From Pelodictyon phaeoclathratiforme BU-1 (GTDB lineage: Bacteria > Bacteroidota > Chlorobiia > Chlorobiales > Chlorobiaceae), in assembly GCF_000020645.1 (NCBI RefSeq), contig NC_011060.1, positions 1,052,501 to 1,116,500 on the forward strand: a DNA stretch of 64,000 nt, read 5' to 3'. A program made the position numbers and the translations under genes. Shown in pieces: positions 26,713 to 35,078 of the stretch; positions within the stretch are counted from its first letter, which is position 1; each line of letters opens with the position of its first letter. The notes beneath the pieces are model-generated. The model had not been told where the DNA came from. It worked only from the letters and a program-made list of their open reading frames with translations, and did no database searches.

Positions 26713-26784
26713 ATGTCAAACAGTGCTGAAGCGTTTGTGGGGCAACTTTCGGGTTTAGTTTTCCGCCATTCAGACCACGCTTAA
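26713..26784 (+). CDS. Short open reading frame (23 codons) before the NACHT gene
   Basis: A strong site, AAAGGAGAACAGCC, precedes ATGTCAAACAGTGCTGAAGC; the frame encodes MSNSAEAFVGQLSGLVFRHS plus three residues and stops 4 bases before the next gene's ATG. It could be a leader peptide, or the surviving start of a longer gene now frameshifted. It has no recognisable product. Confidence 0.35.
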   Translation: MSNSAEAFVGQLSGLVFRHSDHA

Positions 26785-26788
26785 TGAG

Positions 26789-29700
26789 ATGACAAAAGCG
26801 ACAAAGGGATATCAGGAGGTGCTGAAAATCACGGGTGAGCTTGATTCGGCTCTCACCTGGCTGCATATTTCGGATCTGCATCTCAGCGACCGGGGACGTT
26901 ACGACCAGGAGGTGATTCTTCGTGCGCTTGTTGCATCAGTGAAGCAATTCCGCGAAGAGGGGCGCGTACCGGATTTGATTGTGGTTACCGGCGATATTGC
27001 CCATAGTGGCAAGGCTGAAGAGTACCGGCAGGCAACCCTCTTTTTTGATGACCTGCTTGCCGCTGCCGGGCTTGACAAAAGGCGGCTCTTCGTGGTACCC
27101 GGCAACCACGATGTTGACCGCACGGTGAACGAATTTTTGCCAAGAACCCTTGACAGCGATGCAAGCTCCGACAAGTTTTTTGATCCCGCAGGAGTGGCCA
27201 TAGCGATCCAGTTTCAGAAGCTTCAGGCTTACAGCGCATGGTATAACAGCTATTTTGCCGGTTTTCGCAGCTTTCCGACCGACACAACCTGCAGCACCGT
27301 TGAAGTGGTGCAGATCCGGCAGGTCAGGGTGGCCATGCTTTTGCTGAACAGCGCTCTTTTCTGCATTGACGATCAGGATCATGGCAAGCTGCTGCTCGGT
27401 CGCCGCTGCCTCGACAAGGCGACGAAAGCGCTGCAGGAGCAGGCGGCAGACCTCAATCTTGCCCTGCTGCACCATCCGCTCGACTGGCTGAGCGCGGTTG
27501 AGCGTGCAAACATCCGGGCCACTCTTGGTGCATCGGTTGACCTGCTCTTGCACGGTCACTACCATGAGACCGACACAGAATGCACGGTGTCGCAGCATGG
27601 CGGTTACCTCAAGCTTGGTGCCGGGGCATCATACCAGACACGCGAGTGGCCTAATTGCGCCATGTATGCCACCGCACAGAGTGGCCGGGTGACCATCTTT
27701 CCGATATGCTACCACGACAAGCCGCGTGAAGTGTGGGCGCTTGATACCGCAATCTTTCCGTCGCCCTCCTATATCGGCACATTTTCTCTCCCGAAACGGG
27801 TGAGCCCCGATGTCAGAGAGGCACAGGCGCTCACGACGCTCGACCGCGACCATCTTCATGACTACCACGAGGCGCTCAGGAGGGAGCTTGATATCAGCAA
27901 CCTTCTCGGTACCCATGCGCTCGAAAATGTGCCGGTAGGATTGACGGATACCTTTGTTGCCCTTCGCCTCTCCGATGGCTGGCGTAGCGACTGTGACCTC
28001 AATGTTGGTGAAGCGTGTCAGTCGTCCGAACAGGAACAGGAGCAGAAATTCCATGAGCAGATACGCAAGCCGGAGGAGGTGATGCGCCTTGTGTTTGAGC
28101 AACAACGGTTGCTGCTCATTATTGGCGACCCCGGTTCCGGCAAGACCACGCTGCTCAAGCACTATGCCCTCACCTCTCTTGACGACAGGAAGAGGCTTGG
28201 CTTCACTGAGCCGCTGCTCGTGGTTTTTCTGCCACTCCGTGACCTCATCGTGGAGAATGGAGACTATGCGCCGATCTCCCATAATCTCATTGCGTGGTCG
28301 GCGCTGCACAATCTTGACATTGAAGAGAAGCACCTCTCCCGCTGGCTGCAACAGCGGCCCACGCTCCTCCTCTTTGATGGTCTTGATGAAATCAGTGACC
28401 CGCAACAGCGCATCAGGGCGTGCCGATGGATTGACCGGATTGTCGCCAGCTTTAAAAAAGCGCAAGTGGTGGTCACCTCCCGTTCCACAGGTTACAGGAA
28501 GGCAGAGGGGATTGAGCTTGCCTCCCGTCACACGCGGGCCGACATCATGGATTTTACCAGTGAGCAGCAGCAGGAGTTTCTTGAGAAATGGTTCAGGGCG
28601 GCATATCTCGGCGAGCTGAAGCCAGGGAGCGAAACACAGGAGCGGTGGGAGAAGAGCCAGAAAGAGAAAGCCGAGCGGAAAGCGAAGGATATTGTGCTCT
28701 TTTTGGCCCAGGAGAAAAACAGGGGCGTGCAGGCATTGGCCAGAGTGCCCCTGCTGCTTCAGATCATGGCCATGCTCTGGAAAGATCGGGACTATCTGCC
28801 AGCCAGTCGGTTGAAACTCTATGAAGCCGCCCTGAACTACATACTCGATTACCGCGACCGTCAAAAGGGTCTTGAGCCTCTCCTTCCGGCAGAAGATGCC
28901 CTGCGTGTACTCGCTCCAGTCTCGCTCTGGATGCAGGAGGTGGTAAAACGCGACGAGGTTGAGCGGGGGGCGATGCAGCAGCAGATGCAGATTCAACTCA
29001 AGACGCTGACCAAGCGCTACAGCGCAGAGGAGTTTTGCCGGAACCTTGTTGACCGCGCCGGTCTGCTGGTGGAGTATCGCGACAGGGAGTACCTTTTTCG
29101 CCACAAATCGTTCAGGGAGTACATGGCTGGTCTGCAGCTCCAGAAAGAGTGGGGCAGGGAGCAGCGCATGGCCACTTTTGCCGGGTATTTCGGCGACGAC
29201 TGGTGGAATGAGCCCTTGCGCTTTTTTATTGGCCAGGCTGATGCAGCAACCTTTGACGCCTTTATGCGCGAGCTTTTCAACTCGCCAGTCAGTGAAGAGA
29301 TGACGCAGAAGCAGCAGGATTTGCTGACCACTCTCATCGAGGAGGCGCCGCAGATCTGTTTTGATGCACTGCGCAGCAAGCTGATGGAGCCAGAGACCAC
29401 CCTCAACCGTCAGCGCTACCTGTTGCAGTGCCTCAACGCCATTGGCGAGCTGGAGGCCCATAAAGAGGCGCTTGAGGTGGTGGAGCAGTTCAACCTCTCG
29501 GAACTTTCCAAAGAGCGGCCTCTTGTAGCTGGCACTCTCAATGATCCCCTTGGCGCCGAGTATCTCCTGATCAAGGGCGGAAGCTTCGACTACTCCCTGA
29601 CGAAAAAGCGGGAAACGGTGCCAGACCTCTACGTGGCAAAATTCACGGTGACCAATCGGCTTTTCCGCCAGTTTATCAGCTTCCTTGAGACAAAAGGGAG

Positions 29701-30340
29701 TGATGTTGCTGGAAACTTGCTTTTTGAGAGCTACAAGAAACACTTGTCAGCCCTGGCAGAGAGCATCAAGGAGTTCAGCAGTTGGTTGCAGCAAGAAAAA
29801 GAGTTGTCGAAACGGTTTGCTTCCAGGTACGATGACGACAAGCGATTCAACAAGGATGATCAGCCGGTGATAGCAACGTGGTATGCTGCCCGTGCTTATT
29901 GTCTCTGGCTTTCACTGCTTGAAAGCGACAAGGATGTGTTCTACCGGCTTCCTGCAGAAATGGAGTGGGAATTTGCTGCTGCAGGTGAGGAGGGGCGTTC
30001 CTACCCCTGGCCGAAAGAGCGGGGAGAGCCAACGCCAAAACTTGCCAATTATAATTCGAATGAAGGCTCTACAACGCCGGTTGGTCGTTATCCTGAGGGC
30101 GCCACGCCGGAAGGGCTCTTCGATATGGCAGGTAATGTATGGGAGTGGACGGATGATTGGTATGGCGAAAAAGAAGGGTACCGTTCGGTGCGGGGAGGTT
30201 CGTATTATAGCAGTAAAGCTGATGCTCTGCGCTGCTCCTCCCGGAACGACGACCTTCCGGGGAACTGGGGCAGCTACAATGTGGGTTTTCGAGTGATTCG
30301 TTCCAGTCATTCTTTTCTTCCTGAACATCTGATCCTCTGA
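26789..30340 (+). CDS. Metallophosphoesterase - NACHT NTPase - FGE-fold protein
   Basis: A 1183-residue three-part protein. Residues 24-265 are a calcineurin-like phosphoesterase with all metal motifs: ISDLHLSD, VTGDIAHSG, VVPGNHDVDR, LLHHPLDW, LLHGHYHETD. A NACHT/STAND NTPase follows, with Walker A GDPGSGKTTLLKHY at about 445 and Walker B TLLLFDGLDEI at about 523, then helical repeats. Residues 918-1175 are an FGE/SUMF1 domain (AEYLLIKGGSFDYSL, YRLPAEMEWEFAAAG, MAGNVWEWTDDWY, YRSVRGGSYY). The layout matches STAND defence proteins: nuclease or phosphodiesterase effector, NTPase switch, C-terminal sensor. No membrane segment is seen, so it should be cytoplasmic. Confidence 0.88.
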   Translation: MTKATKGYQEVLKITGELDSALTWLHISDLHLSDRGRYDQEVILRALVASVKQFREEGRVPDLIVVTGDIAHSGKAEEYRQATLFFDDLLAAAGLDKRRLFVVPGNHDVDRTVNEFLPRTLDSDASSDKFFDPAGVAIAIQFQKLQAYSAWYNSYFAGFRSFPTDTTCSTVEVVQIRQVRVAMLLLNSALFCIDDQDHGKLLLGRRCLDKATKALQEQAADLNLALLHHPLDWLSAVERANIRATLGASVDLLLHGHYHETDTECTVSQHGGYLKLGAGASYQTREWPNCAMYATAQSGRVTIFPICYHDKPREVWALDTAIFPSPSYIGTFSLPKRVSPDVREAQALTTLDRDHLHDYHEALRRELDISNLLGTHALENVPVGLTDTFVALRLSDGWRSDCDLNVGEACQSSEQEQEQKFHEQIRKPEEVMRLVFEQQRLLLIIGDPGSGKTTLLKHYALTSLDDRKRLGFTEPLLVVFLPLRDLIVENGDYAPISHNLIAWSALHNLDIEEKHLSRWLQQRPTLLLFDGLDEISDPQQRIRACRWIDRIVASFKKAQVVVTSRSTGYRKAEGIELASRHTRADIMDFTSEQQQEFLEKWFRAAYLGELKPGSETQERWEKSQKEKAERKAKDIVLFLAQEKNRGVQALARVPLLLQIMAMLWKDRDYLPASRLKLYEAALNYILDYRDRQKGLEPLLPAEDALRVLAPVSLWMQEVVKRDEVERGAMQQQMQIQLKTLTKRYSAEEFCRNLVDRAGLLVEYRDREYLFRHKSFREYMAGLQLQKEWGREQRMATFAGYFGDDWWNEPLRFFIGQADAATFDAFMRELFNSPVSEEMTQKQQDLLTTLIEEAPQICFDALRSKLMEPETTLNRQRYLLQCLNAIGELEAHKEALEVVEQFNLSELSKERPLVAGTLNDPLGAEYLLIKGGSFDYSLTKKRETVPDLYVAKFTVTNRLFRQFISFLETKGSDVAGNLLFESYKKHLSALAESIKEFSSWLQQEKELSKRFASRYDDDKRFNKDDQPVIATWYAARAYCLWLSLLESDKDVFYRLPAEMEWEFAAAGEEGRSYPWPKERGEPTPKLANYNSNEGSTTPVGRYPEGATPEGLFDMAGNVWEWTDDWYGEKEGYRSVRGGSYYSSKADALRCSSRNDDLPGNWGSYNVGFRVIRSSHSFLPEHLIL

Positions 30341-30372
30341 TATCTGAAACTCTGAAAAATTGTGATCACCCA

Positions 30373-30413
30373 GGGAGCGCCGAGTCCCAGCTCGGCATTT
30401 TTTTTGTGCTCCC
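30373..30413 (+). terminator. Nested terminator after the NACHT gene
   Basis: GCCGAG-TCCCAG-CTCGGC is followed by a T-run, and both are enclosed by GGGAGC and GCTCCC. The inner hairpin plus T-run is a good intrinsic terminator; the outer pair could form an alternative cruciform. Confidence 0.75.
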
Positions 30414-30537
30414 ATGGCGATCTCAATCAGCATGTAGCTACTCGCTTGGCCAGACTTTCAAGCAAGATAGCCTGAGAGTGTACAATTTTGCCATATATGG
30501 AGATTGTTGAATGACAATGCAGTTCGACGATTTTCCC

Positions 30538-30873
30538 TCAAGCTGTTTCCCAGGGATTTATCAGTTTCAGGCCTTCAATTTCTGTAAAATCCTTAATGTT
30601 TCGGGTGACAAGTGTCAGGTTTTCGGTTACCGCGATAGCTGCTATTTGGGCATCTTCTGTGCAAACAGGTTTTCCGATGCGTTTTCGATGGGCAACGAGT
30701 TCTGCATAAACGATTGCGGCATGTTTGTCAAAAGGAAGGCACCGTTCAGTAAAATCTGCAGAAAACATTTTTTGTGCTGCATTTTCCAGCCGAGTTCGGC
30801 GTATACTCTCTGGCTGCGTACGCATTAATTCCGACAGGACGTTGGCATCAATCAAAAAAGCGGTCATCATCAA
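30538..30873 (-). CDS. VapC/FitB-type PIN toxin with an internal deletion
   Basis: A 111-residue PIN-domain protein. The start FLIDANVLSELMRTQPES carries the first catalytic Asp, and the C-terminal half CTEDAQIAAIAVTENLTLVT plus RNIKDFTEIEG plus LINPWE is typical of FitB-like toxins, which are about 135-140 residues. The stretch that normally carries the second acidic residue (the T-x-A-E-L helix) is missing: RTQPESI runs directly into RRTRLENAAQKMF, an in-frame loss of about 30 residues. It is probably catalytically dead. It overlaps the antitoxin stop by 4 bases. Confidence 0.75.
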   Translation of the reverse strand: MMMTAFLIDANVLSELMRTQPESIRRTRLENAAQKMFSADFTERCLPFDKHAAIVYAELVAHRKRIGKPVCTEDAQIAAIAVTENLTLVTRNIKDFTEIEGLKLINPWETA

Positions 30874-31097
30874 TCCTCAACTTGCGGAAGAGTGCGGGGG
30901 AACTGACGTGATGGAATAACAATATCTTCAGCATTCAAGCCTTTAAAGTGCTCCTGAATACGTTTGGCAAGATTTCCTGATCCGGGTGTATCGGTTGATT
31001 TTTTCTGCTTGAAAAATTCAGCGAAATCCAGCACTTCATGACGCATCGGTTCTGGAAGTTCTTGCATCGTTCGGTATATTTTCTCTGTTGTTGTCAT
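30870..31097 (-). CDS. VapB-type antitoxin (DUF2281-like)
   Basis: A 75-residue protein starting MTTTEKIYRTMQELPEPMR, with DFAEFFKQKK; a clear relative of the antitoxin at 18609-18830. AAGGAGAACC precedes the ATG. It is paired with the PIN toxin downstream (ATGA overlap), which carries an internal deletion. Confidence 0.85.
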   Translation of the reverse strand: MTTTEKIYRTMQELPEPMRHEVLDFAEFFKQKKSTDTPGSGNLAKRIQEHFKGLNAEDIVIPSRQFPRTLPQVED

Positions 31098-31209
31098 TGG
31101 TTCTCCTTGTGCAAAACGTGGTGAGAGAAAATTTTATACGTCGATCTAACGAATTTTCATGAGTAACGTGCCAGAAATGGAATGCATTTTTCTGAATCTC
31201 TCTGGCACA

Positions 31210-31576
31210 TTATGATAGATCTTTCGCAATTTCCAGCCGATATTTCTCATCTTGCGACATCCGTTGCATGTTTTTGTTGATCTTTTCCAGCCAAACGATC
31301 GTTTCATCCCATTGGAACTCCTCCGATTGCTTGCTGATAACATGGGGCTGAGATGGCGCCGGTTGCGAAGAGTTGCTCGATGGTGCGACTGAGGCGCTGT
31401 TTGATTTGTTCATGATTTCCCTCCGATAAAAGTATTGACAGATGTTTCCATCCCATCATGGTTTGTGGATTTGACATCTCCCTGTTATCCTGAACGAGTA
31501 AACTGACTTTGTTGCCGAAGAGCCTGTGCATCTCGGCAAGGCTGTCAGGTAATCCGCCCTGAATGGCACTCATCAC
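31210..31576 (-). other. Overlapping gene remnants next to the truncated Tn3 transposase
   Basis: Two frames look coding here. One (31304-31576) reads VMSAIQGGLPDSLAEMHRLF and continues for about 90 residues. The other (31210-31413) starts MNKSNSASVAPSSNSS behind GGAGGG and ends in the protein-like EFQWDETIVWLEKINKNMQR. They overlap by about 110 bases, which is unusual, so a frameshifted single gene or two decayed genes are both possible. Neither matches a family I recognise. Confidence 0.4.
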
Positions 31577-32088
31577 ATTAATGCTTCACTACAGACACGT
31601 TCTATGACGTCAATGGCTGGCAAAATAATGCTTTGATTTCGCAGCATATCAATCAATGCTTCGGCAAGCACAATACCACGATCAGTCTGTTGGGCAAGTT
31701 CAGCGAGTTGATAAACGATTTGTCGGTATTCAGCGATACCGAATGGTATAAGCTTCAGCCACCCCTGCAACTCAAGCAGGTGTTCACGGCGGGTCTGTTC
31801 GCGATGTCCGTACTTGTTCCATTGATCGACCGCCACTCCAAGCTGATCAGCAACCAGTTTCAATACCGGCGGAAACGGTCTCTGATCGACATTGAGAATA
31901 ATTCCAGGAAAACGCAAGTAGCAAAGCTGCACAGCAAGCCCAAGGCGATTTGCAGACCCTCGATGCTGATTGATGAAAGACAAGTCCGCCTCGTTAAACA
32001 TATAGTACCGAATCCGTTCATCTTCGGCCTTCGGCAACTCCAGAAGGCTTTCTCGTTCGGCAGTGGAAAAAAGAGATCGACGAGGCAT
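31573..32088 (-). pseudogene. Tn3-family transposase TnpA, 5' remnant
   Basis: The frame starts MPRRSLFSTAERESLLELPK and contains RLGLAVQLCYLRFPG, the N-terminal DUF4158 region of Tn3-type transposases. It stops after 171 residues (PAIDVIERVCSEALM), whereas complete TnpA proteins are near 980 residues. The whole catalytic domain is gone. It is divergent from the resolvase gene, with a res-like region between. Confidence 0.85.
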
Positions 32089-32185
32089 GGAATAATAGTA
32101 CGTCTAAAATGAATTGGAAAATGCTGTTGCAGAAACGGACGTTTCCGCAACGATTATTGATCAAGCAGAAATAAAGGCATTGCGC

Positions 32186-32237
32186 ATTGCATAAAGTTAT
32201 TGCTAAATTATAATCATTTGCAATAACTTTATGCAAT
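32186..32237. promoter_or_regulatory. Res-like region: 18-bp perfect inverted repeat before the resolvase gene
   Basis: ATTGCATAAAGTTATTGC (32186-32203) and its exact complement (32220-32237) are separated by 16 AT-rich bases, between divergent tnpA and tnpR starts. In Tn3 elements this interval holds res subsites and the promoters, so this is probably a resolvase binding and autoregulation site. Confidence 0.7.
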
Positions 32238-32249
32238 AGGAAGGTAGAG

Positions 32250-32810
32250 ATGCTTATCGGTTATGCGCGTGTTTCCACCAAGGATCAGGACACCAAAGCA
32301 CAAATTGCCGCGCTGGAATTTGGCGGATGTGAAATGATCTTTCAAGAGAAAGCTTCCGGGGGCCGATGGGACAGGCCAGAATTGCATCGGTTGTTAGAGC
32401 AACTGCGCAAGGACGATGTGGTGGTTGTCTGGAAGCTTGACCGTTTATCACGCTCTCTGAAAGATGTGTTGACTTTTATGGAGAAGATTAATCAAGCAGG
32501 AGCTGGGTTTCGTAGTCTGACGGAAGTAATTGACACTACTTCGCCCGGTGGCCGCATGATGATGCAAATCGTAGGGACATTTGCGGAGTTCGAGCGGGCA
32601 ATGCTTCGAGAGCGCACGCGCAACGGTTTGGATGCCGCACGCAAACAAGGGCGTGTTGGAGGTCGCCGACCAAAGCTCACCTCAGAGCAACAGAAAGAGA
32701 TCATCCATTTTGTTACGTCTGGACAGAAAACCGCAGCGGATGCAGCCAGGCTTTTTAATGTCCATCCAGCTACGGTATCAAGACTCATGAAGTTTACCAA
32801 AACTGCTTAG
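32250..32810 (+). CDS. tnpR: Tn3-type serine resolvase/invertase
   Basis: A 186-residue serine recombinase. The nucleophile serine is in GYARVSTKDQD (residue 9-10); WKLDRLSRSLKDVL and GTFAEFERAMLRERT are the catalytic and dimer-helix motifs. The C-terminal helix-turn-helix is TAADAARLFNVHPATVSRLM. It is intact, while its tnpA is truncated. The last codons are part of a 30-bp repeat found again after the AbiEii cassette. Confidence 0.92.
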   Translation: MLIGYARVSTKDQDTKAQIAALEFGGCEMIFQEKASGGRWDRPELHRLLEQLRKDDVVVVWKLDRLSRSLKDVLTFMEKINQAGAGFRSLTEVIDTTSPGGRMMMQIVGTFAEFERAMLRERTRNGLDAARKQGRVGGRRPKLTSEQQKEIIHFVTSGQKTAADAARLFNVHPATVSRLMKFTKTA

Positions 32811-32829
32811 CGTGCTATTTTTTCCGTTT
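32800..32829 (+). repeat. 30-bp direct repeat, left copy (tnpR 3' end)
   Basis: AAACTGCTTAGCGTGCTATT plus ten more bases. It matches 33835-33864 with a single mismatch (G/A at the eleventh base). The copy includes the tnpR stop codon; the second copy closes the AbiEii cassette. Confidence 0.85.
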
Positions 32830-32865
32830 TCTGAGGTGACTCCATTTAAACAAAATCAATTTGAC

Positions 32866-33537
32866 ATGATTTTTAGTCCTAATCTATCCATTCTTCCGCC
32901 ACCGCAGCTTTTGCTCTGGCCGGAACTTGACGCTACGCCATCGACATTTACGCTTTACGGCGGAACGGCGCTTGCTTTGCGTTTGGGGCACAGGACTTCT
33001 GTTGATTTTGATTTTTTTTCTAATCAGCCTTTTGATCCGGATGATCTGGCTGATGCTCTTCCTTATCTCAAGGGAGCGGAGCGCGTGCAGGTTGGCCAAA
33101 ATACATTGACTTGCCGTGTTGAGCGTGACGGCCCTGTTTTGCTCTCTTTTTTTGGTGGTCTTGGTCTTGGGCAGGTTACACCTCGCGATCAGGCCGAGGG
33201 AGGTTCAATCTATGTCGCATCCCTGTTAGACATTGCAGGAACGAAAGTAGCTGTAATACAAAAACGGGCAGAGGTAAAAGACTATCTCGATATTGATGCG
33301 CTGTTACAACACGGTGTTGACTTGCCAAACGCTTTAGCTGCTGGCAGTGTCGTTTATGGACGCAGCTTCAACCCTATGATTGCATTGAAGGCACTCTCCT
33401 TTTTTGATGATCTTCCAACCTTATCCGTAGATGTGCGCAAGCGGTTGAGTATTGCAGTTGCATCTGTCGATCCAGCCTCTCTTCCCATATTAACGCCTTA
33501 TGCCAAGCGGACGGATGAAAACGAACCAACATCATGA
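32866..33537 (+). CDS. AbiEii-type nucleotidyltransferase toxin
   Basis: A 223-residue nucleotidyltransferase-like protein. LYGGTALALRLGHRTSVDFD is the GG/DxD signature of the AbiEii/AbiGii family, and YLDIDALLQHGV lies toward the C-terminus. AbiEii proteins are toxin partners in abortive infection or TA systems. I chose the start MIFSPNLSILPPPQ; the longer frame begins inside the repeat. The 100-residue partner overlaps its stop by 4 bases. Modules of this kind are known passengers of Tn3 transposons. Confidence 0.82.
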   Translation: MIFSPNLSILPPPQLLLWPELDATPSTFTLYGGTALALRLGHRTSVDFDFFSNQPFDPDDLADALPYLKGAERVQVGQNTLTCRVERDGPVLLSFFGGLGLGQVTPRDQAEGGSIYVASLLDIAGTKVAVIQKRAEVKDYLDIDALLQHGVDLPNALAAGSVVYGRSFNPMIALKALSFFDDLPTLSVDVRKRLSIAVASVDPASLPILTPYAKRTDENEPTS

Positions 33538-33836
33538 AACCTTTACCCATTACTCCGGAAATTTTAAACGTGGCACGTCGGGTTGTATGGTTCAATACGC
33601 CAGAGGAAGAACTTGCTGATCCAGTGCATTTTCTTGCGCATGTTATGACTTTTGGTACGCCTGAAGATTTAAAAGCGCTGCAAGGCATCGTGGGGAATGA
33701 CGAATTCTGTGAGGTTTTGGAGCATGCTCCACCTGGCGTTTTTGATGTGCGCTCGTGGGCATACTGGAACCTAAAATGTGGACGGCAACCAATTCCGCCT
33801 TTGCCGATCCGTACCCGGCTTTTGGATTTAACTTAA
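33534..33836 (+). CDS. Partner protein of the AbiEii-type toxin
   Basis: A 100-residue soluble protein (MKPLPITPEILNVARRVVWF), with an ATGA overlap to the toxin gene, so it is co-translated. PVHFLAHVMTFGTPEDLKAL and DVRSWAYWNLKCGR are distinctive segments. It has no winged-helix motif like AbiEi, so it represents a different partner type; the antitoxin role is inferred from the gene arrangement. Confidence 0.65.
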   Translation: MKPLPITPEILNVARRVVWFNTPEEELADPVHFLAHVMTFGTPEDLKALQGIVGNDEFCEVLEHAPPGVFDVRSWAYWNLKCGRQPIPPLPIRTRLLDLT

Positions 33837-33864
33837 ACTGCTTAACGTGCTATTTTTTCCGTTT
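33835..33864 (+). repeat. 30-bp direct repeat, right copy
   Basis: AAACTGCTTAACGTGCTATT plus ten bases, the second copy of the repeat at 32800-32829. The two copies enclose exactly the AbiEii-partner gene pair and are 1035 bases apart start to start. Confidence 0.85.
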
Positions 33865-33956
33865 CGTGAGCAGACCCCTGCAACGTCGCCCGAAACCTGA
33901 GCAGGGATCAACTGCTAAGCCTTGCTGATTGCAGTTTTATCAGGAGAGGGTGTTCA

Positions 33957-34239
33957 TGGTAACAGTCAATGAAGAAATCCTGAAAGGAGTCGCTCTGCTG
34001 GACGGCTGTTATGTGAGCAAAGTCATCTTGAAATCAGACCGGTTCATGTGCGAACCGAAGCGAGCACTCGTGGCCATCTCTTTGCCGTTATGCTTGCCTA
34101 TAAAATCGAGAGGCAGTTATCAGAACTCTGGAAAAAATGTGAATGCACGGTACCGGAAGGAATTGATGAACTTGGCGCAATACGCAGCACAATCGTCACC
34201 CTCAAAGGGTCAAGCTATCCAGTAAAAGTGGGAGGCTGA
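33957..34239 (+). pseudogene. IS4/IS1634-type transposase, 3' remnant
   Basis: One frame gives EILKGVALLDGCYVSKVI; a second frame then gives LEIRPVHVRTEASTRGHLFA, MLAYKIERQL and VPEGIDELGAI. Together they are the C-terminal part of a transposase (DGCYV ... RPVHVR-x-x-x-RGH) with an internal deletion and a frameshift. It is not related closely to the intact element at 21637-23538. Confidence 0.75.
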
Positions 34240-34445
34240 TTGAACGAGAGCGAAGGTCTAAACGGATAGTTGCAGAATTATTCATGAGTTGATTCGCAAC
34301 GCAAAGGGATAACAGCTTGCATCATGTACAGATTTCTTTTTTCTTCGGGCGATTGACTTCCTGAAATGTTCACTGATTTTCCGATCAGAATCGTTAACTT
34401 CAGGAAGGTGCTTTTATTGAAATTTCCACTTATCAAGGAGGAAAA

Positions 34446-35072
34446 GTGAACAGGATAAAATCAGGCATCGCCCGGCTGAGCATGGTGTCAATGTTGGTCG
34501 GATTAACTATGGTTATTATGTCTTCGGCTCTTTCGTTTGCCGCGAAGATTGGTGATAGTTACAGTGGGGGTATTGTCTTTTTTGTTGATAGTACCGGGCA
34601 GCATGGTTTGATTGCTGCCAGGGAGGATATAGATCTCTCCTATATCGATGCATATGGTGCAGGGGAGGTTGTTGGGGCATATCGCTGGAGTACCGGCCAA
34701 TATAGAGATGCGGTTCGTCCTGATTATGCAGAGAAGATGCTATCGAATACAAGCCCGGCCATTGGTGAAGGAGCAGAAAATACGAGAAAGATTTTGGCAA
34801 AATATCCTGTAGCACTTTTTCCGCAAAGCGCTTCAGCCGTTGCGTCAATGTATCGCGGTGGTGGTTACAGCGACTGGTTTTTACCGAGCAAGGAGGAGCT
34901 GAACCAGCTTTATCTCAACAGAGGAGCTGTTGAGGGTCTTGTACCTAATTTCTACTGGAGTTCAACGGAGGATAGTGCAGACCATGCATGGTTTCAGTGT
35001 TTCTCCAATGGCAAGCAGTTTGCCACCAATAAAACCCATGTCAATCTTGTTCGGCCTGTCCGGGCTTTTTGA
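34446..35072 (+). CDS. Secreted Lcl (DUF1566) domain protein
   Basis: A 208-residue protein with a GTG start behind AAGGAGGAAAA. A signal peptide (about 1-32, hydrophobic MVSMLVGLTMVIMSSALSFA) precedes an Lcl/DUF1566 domain, a C-type-lectin-related fold. Landmarks are GDSYSGGIVFFVDSTGQHGL, GYSDWFLPSKEELNQLYL, NFYWSSTED and LVRPVRAF. The same domain ends the PP2C protein (49929) and the kinase (55542) in the island. It stands alone with no partner gene and faces the convergent ABC exporter 6 bases away. Confidence 0.8.
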   Translation: MNRIKSGIARLSMVSMLVGLTMVIMSSALSFAAKIGDSYSGGIVFFVDSTGQHGLIAAREDIDLSYIDAYGAGEVVGAYRWSTGQYRDAVRPDYAEKMLSNTSPAIGEGAENTRKILAKYPVALFPQSASAVASMYRGGGYSDWFLPSKEELNQLYLNRGAVEGLVPNFYWSSTEDSADHAWFQCFSNGKQFATNKTHVNLVRPVRAF

Positions 35073-35078
35073 TCTCAC

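Noticed and set aside
27629..29743. A 704-codon open frame on the minus strand within the NACHT gene
   Set aside because: It is the antisense of a well-supported coding region with clear domain motifs; its translation resembles no domain.
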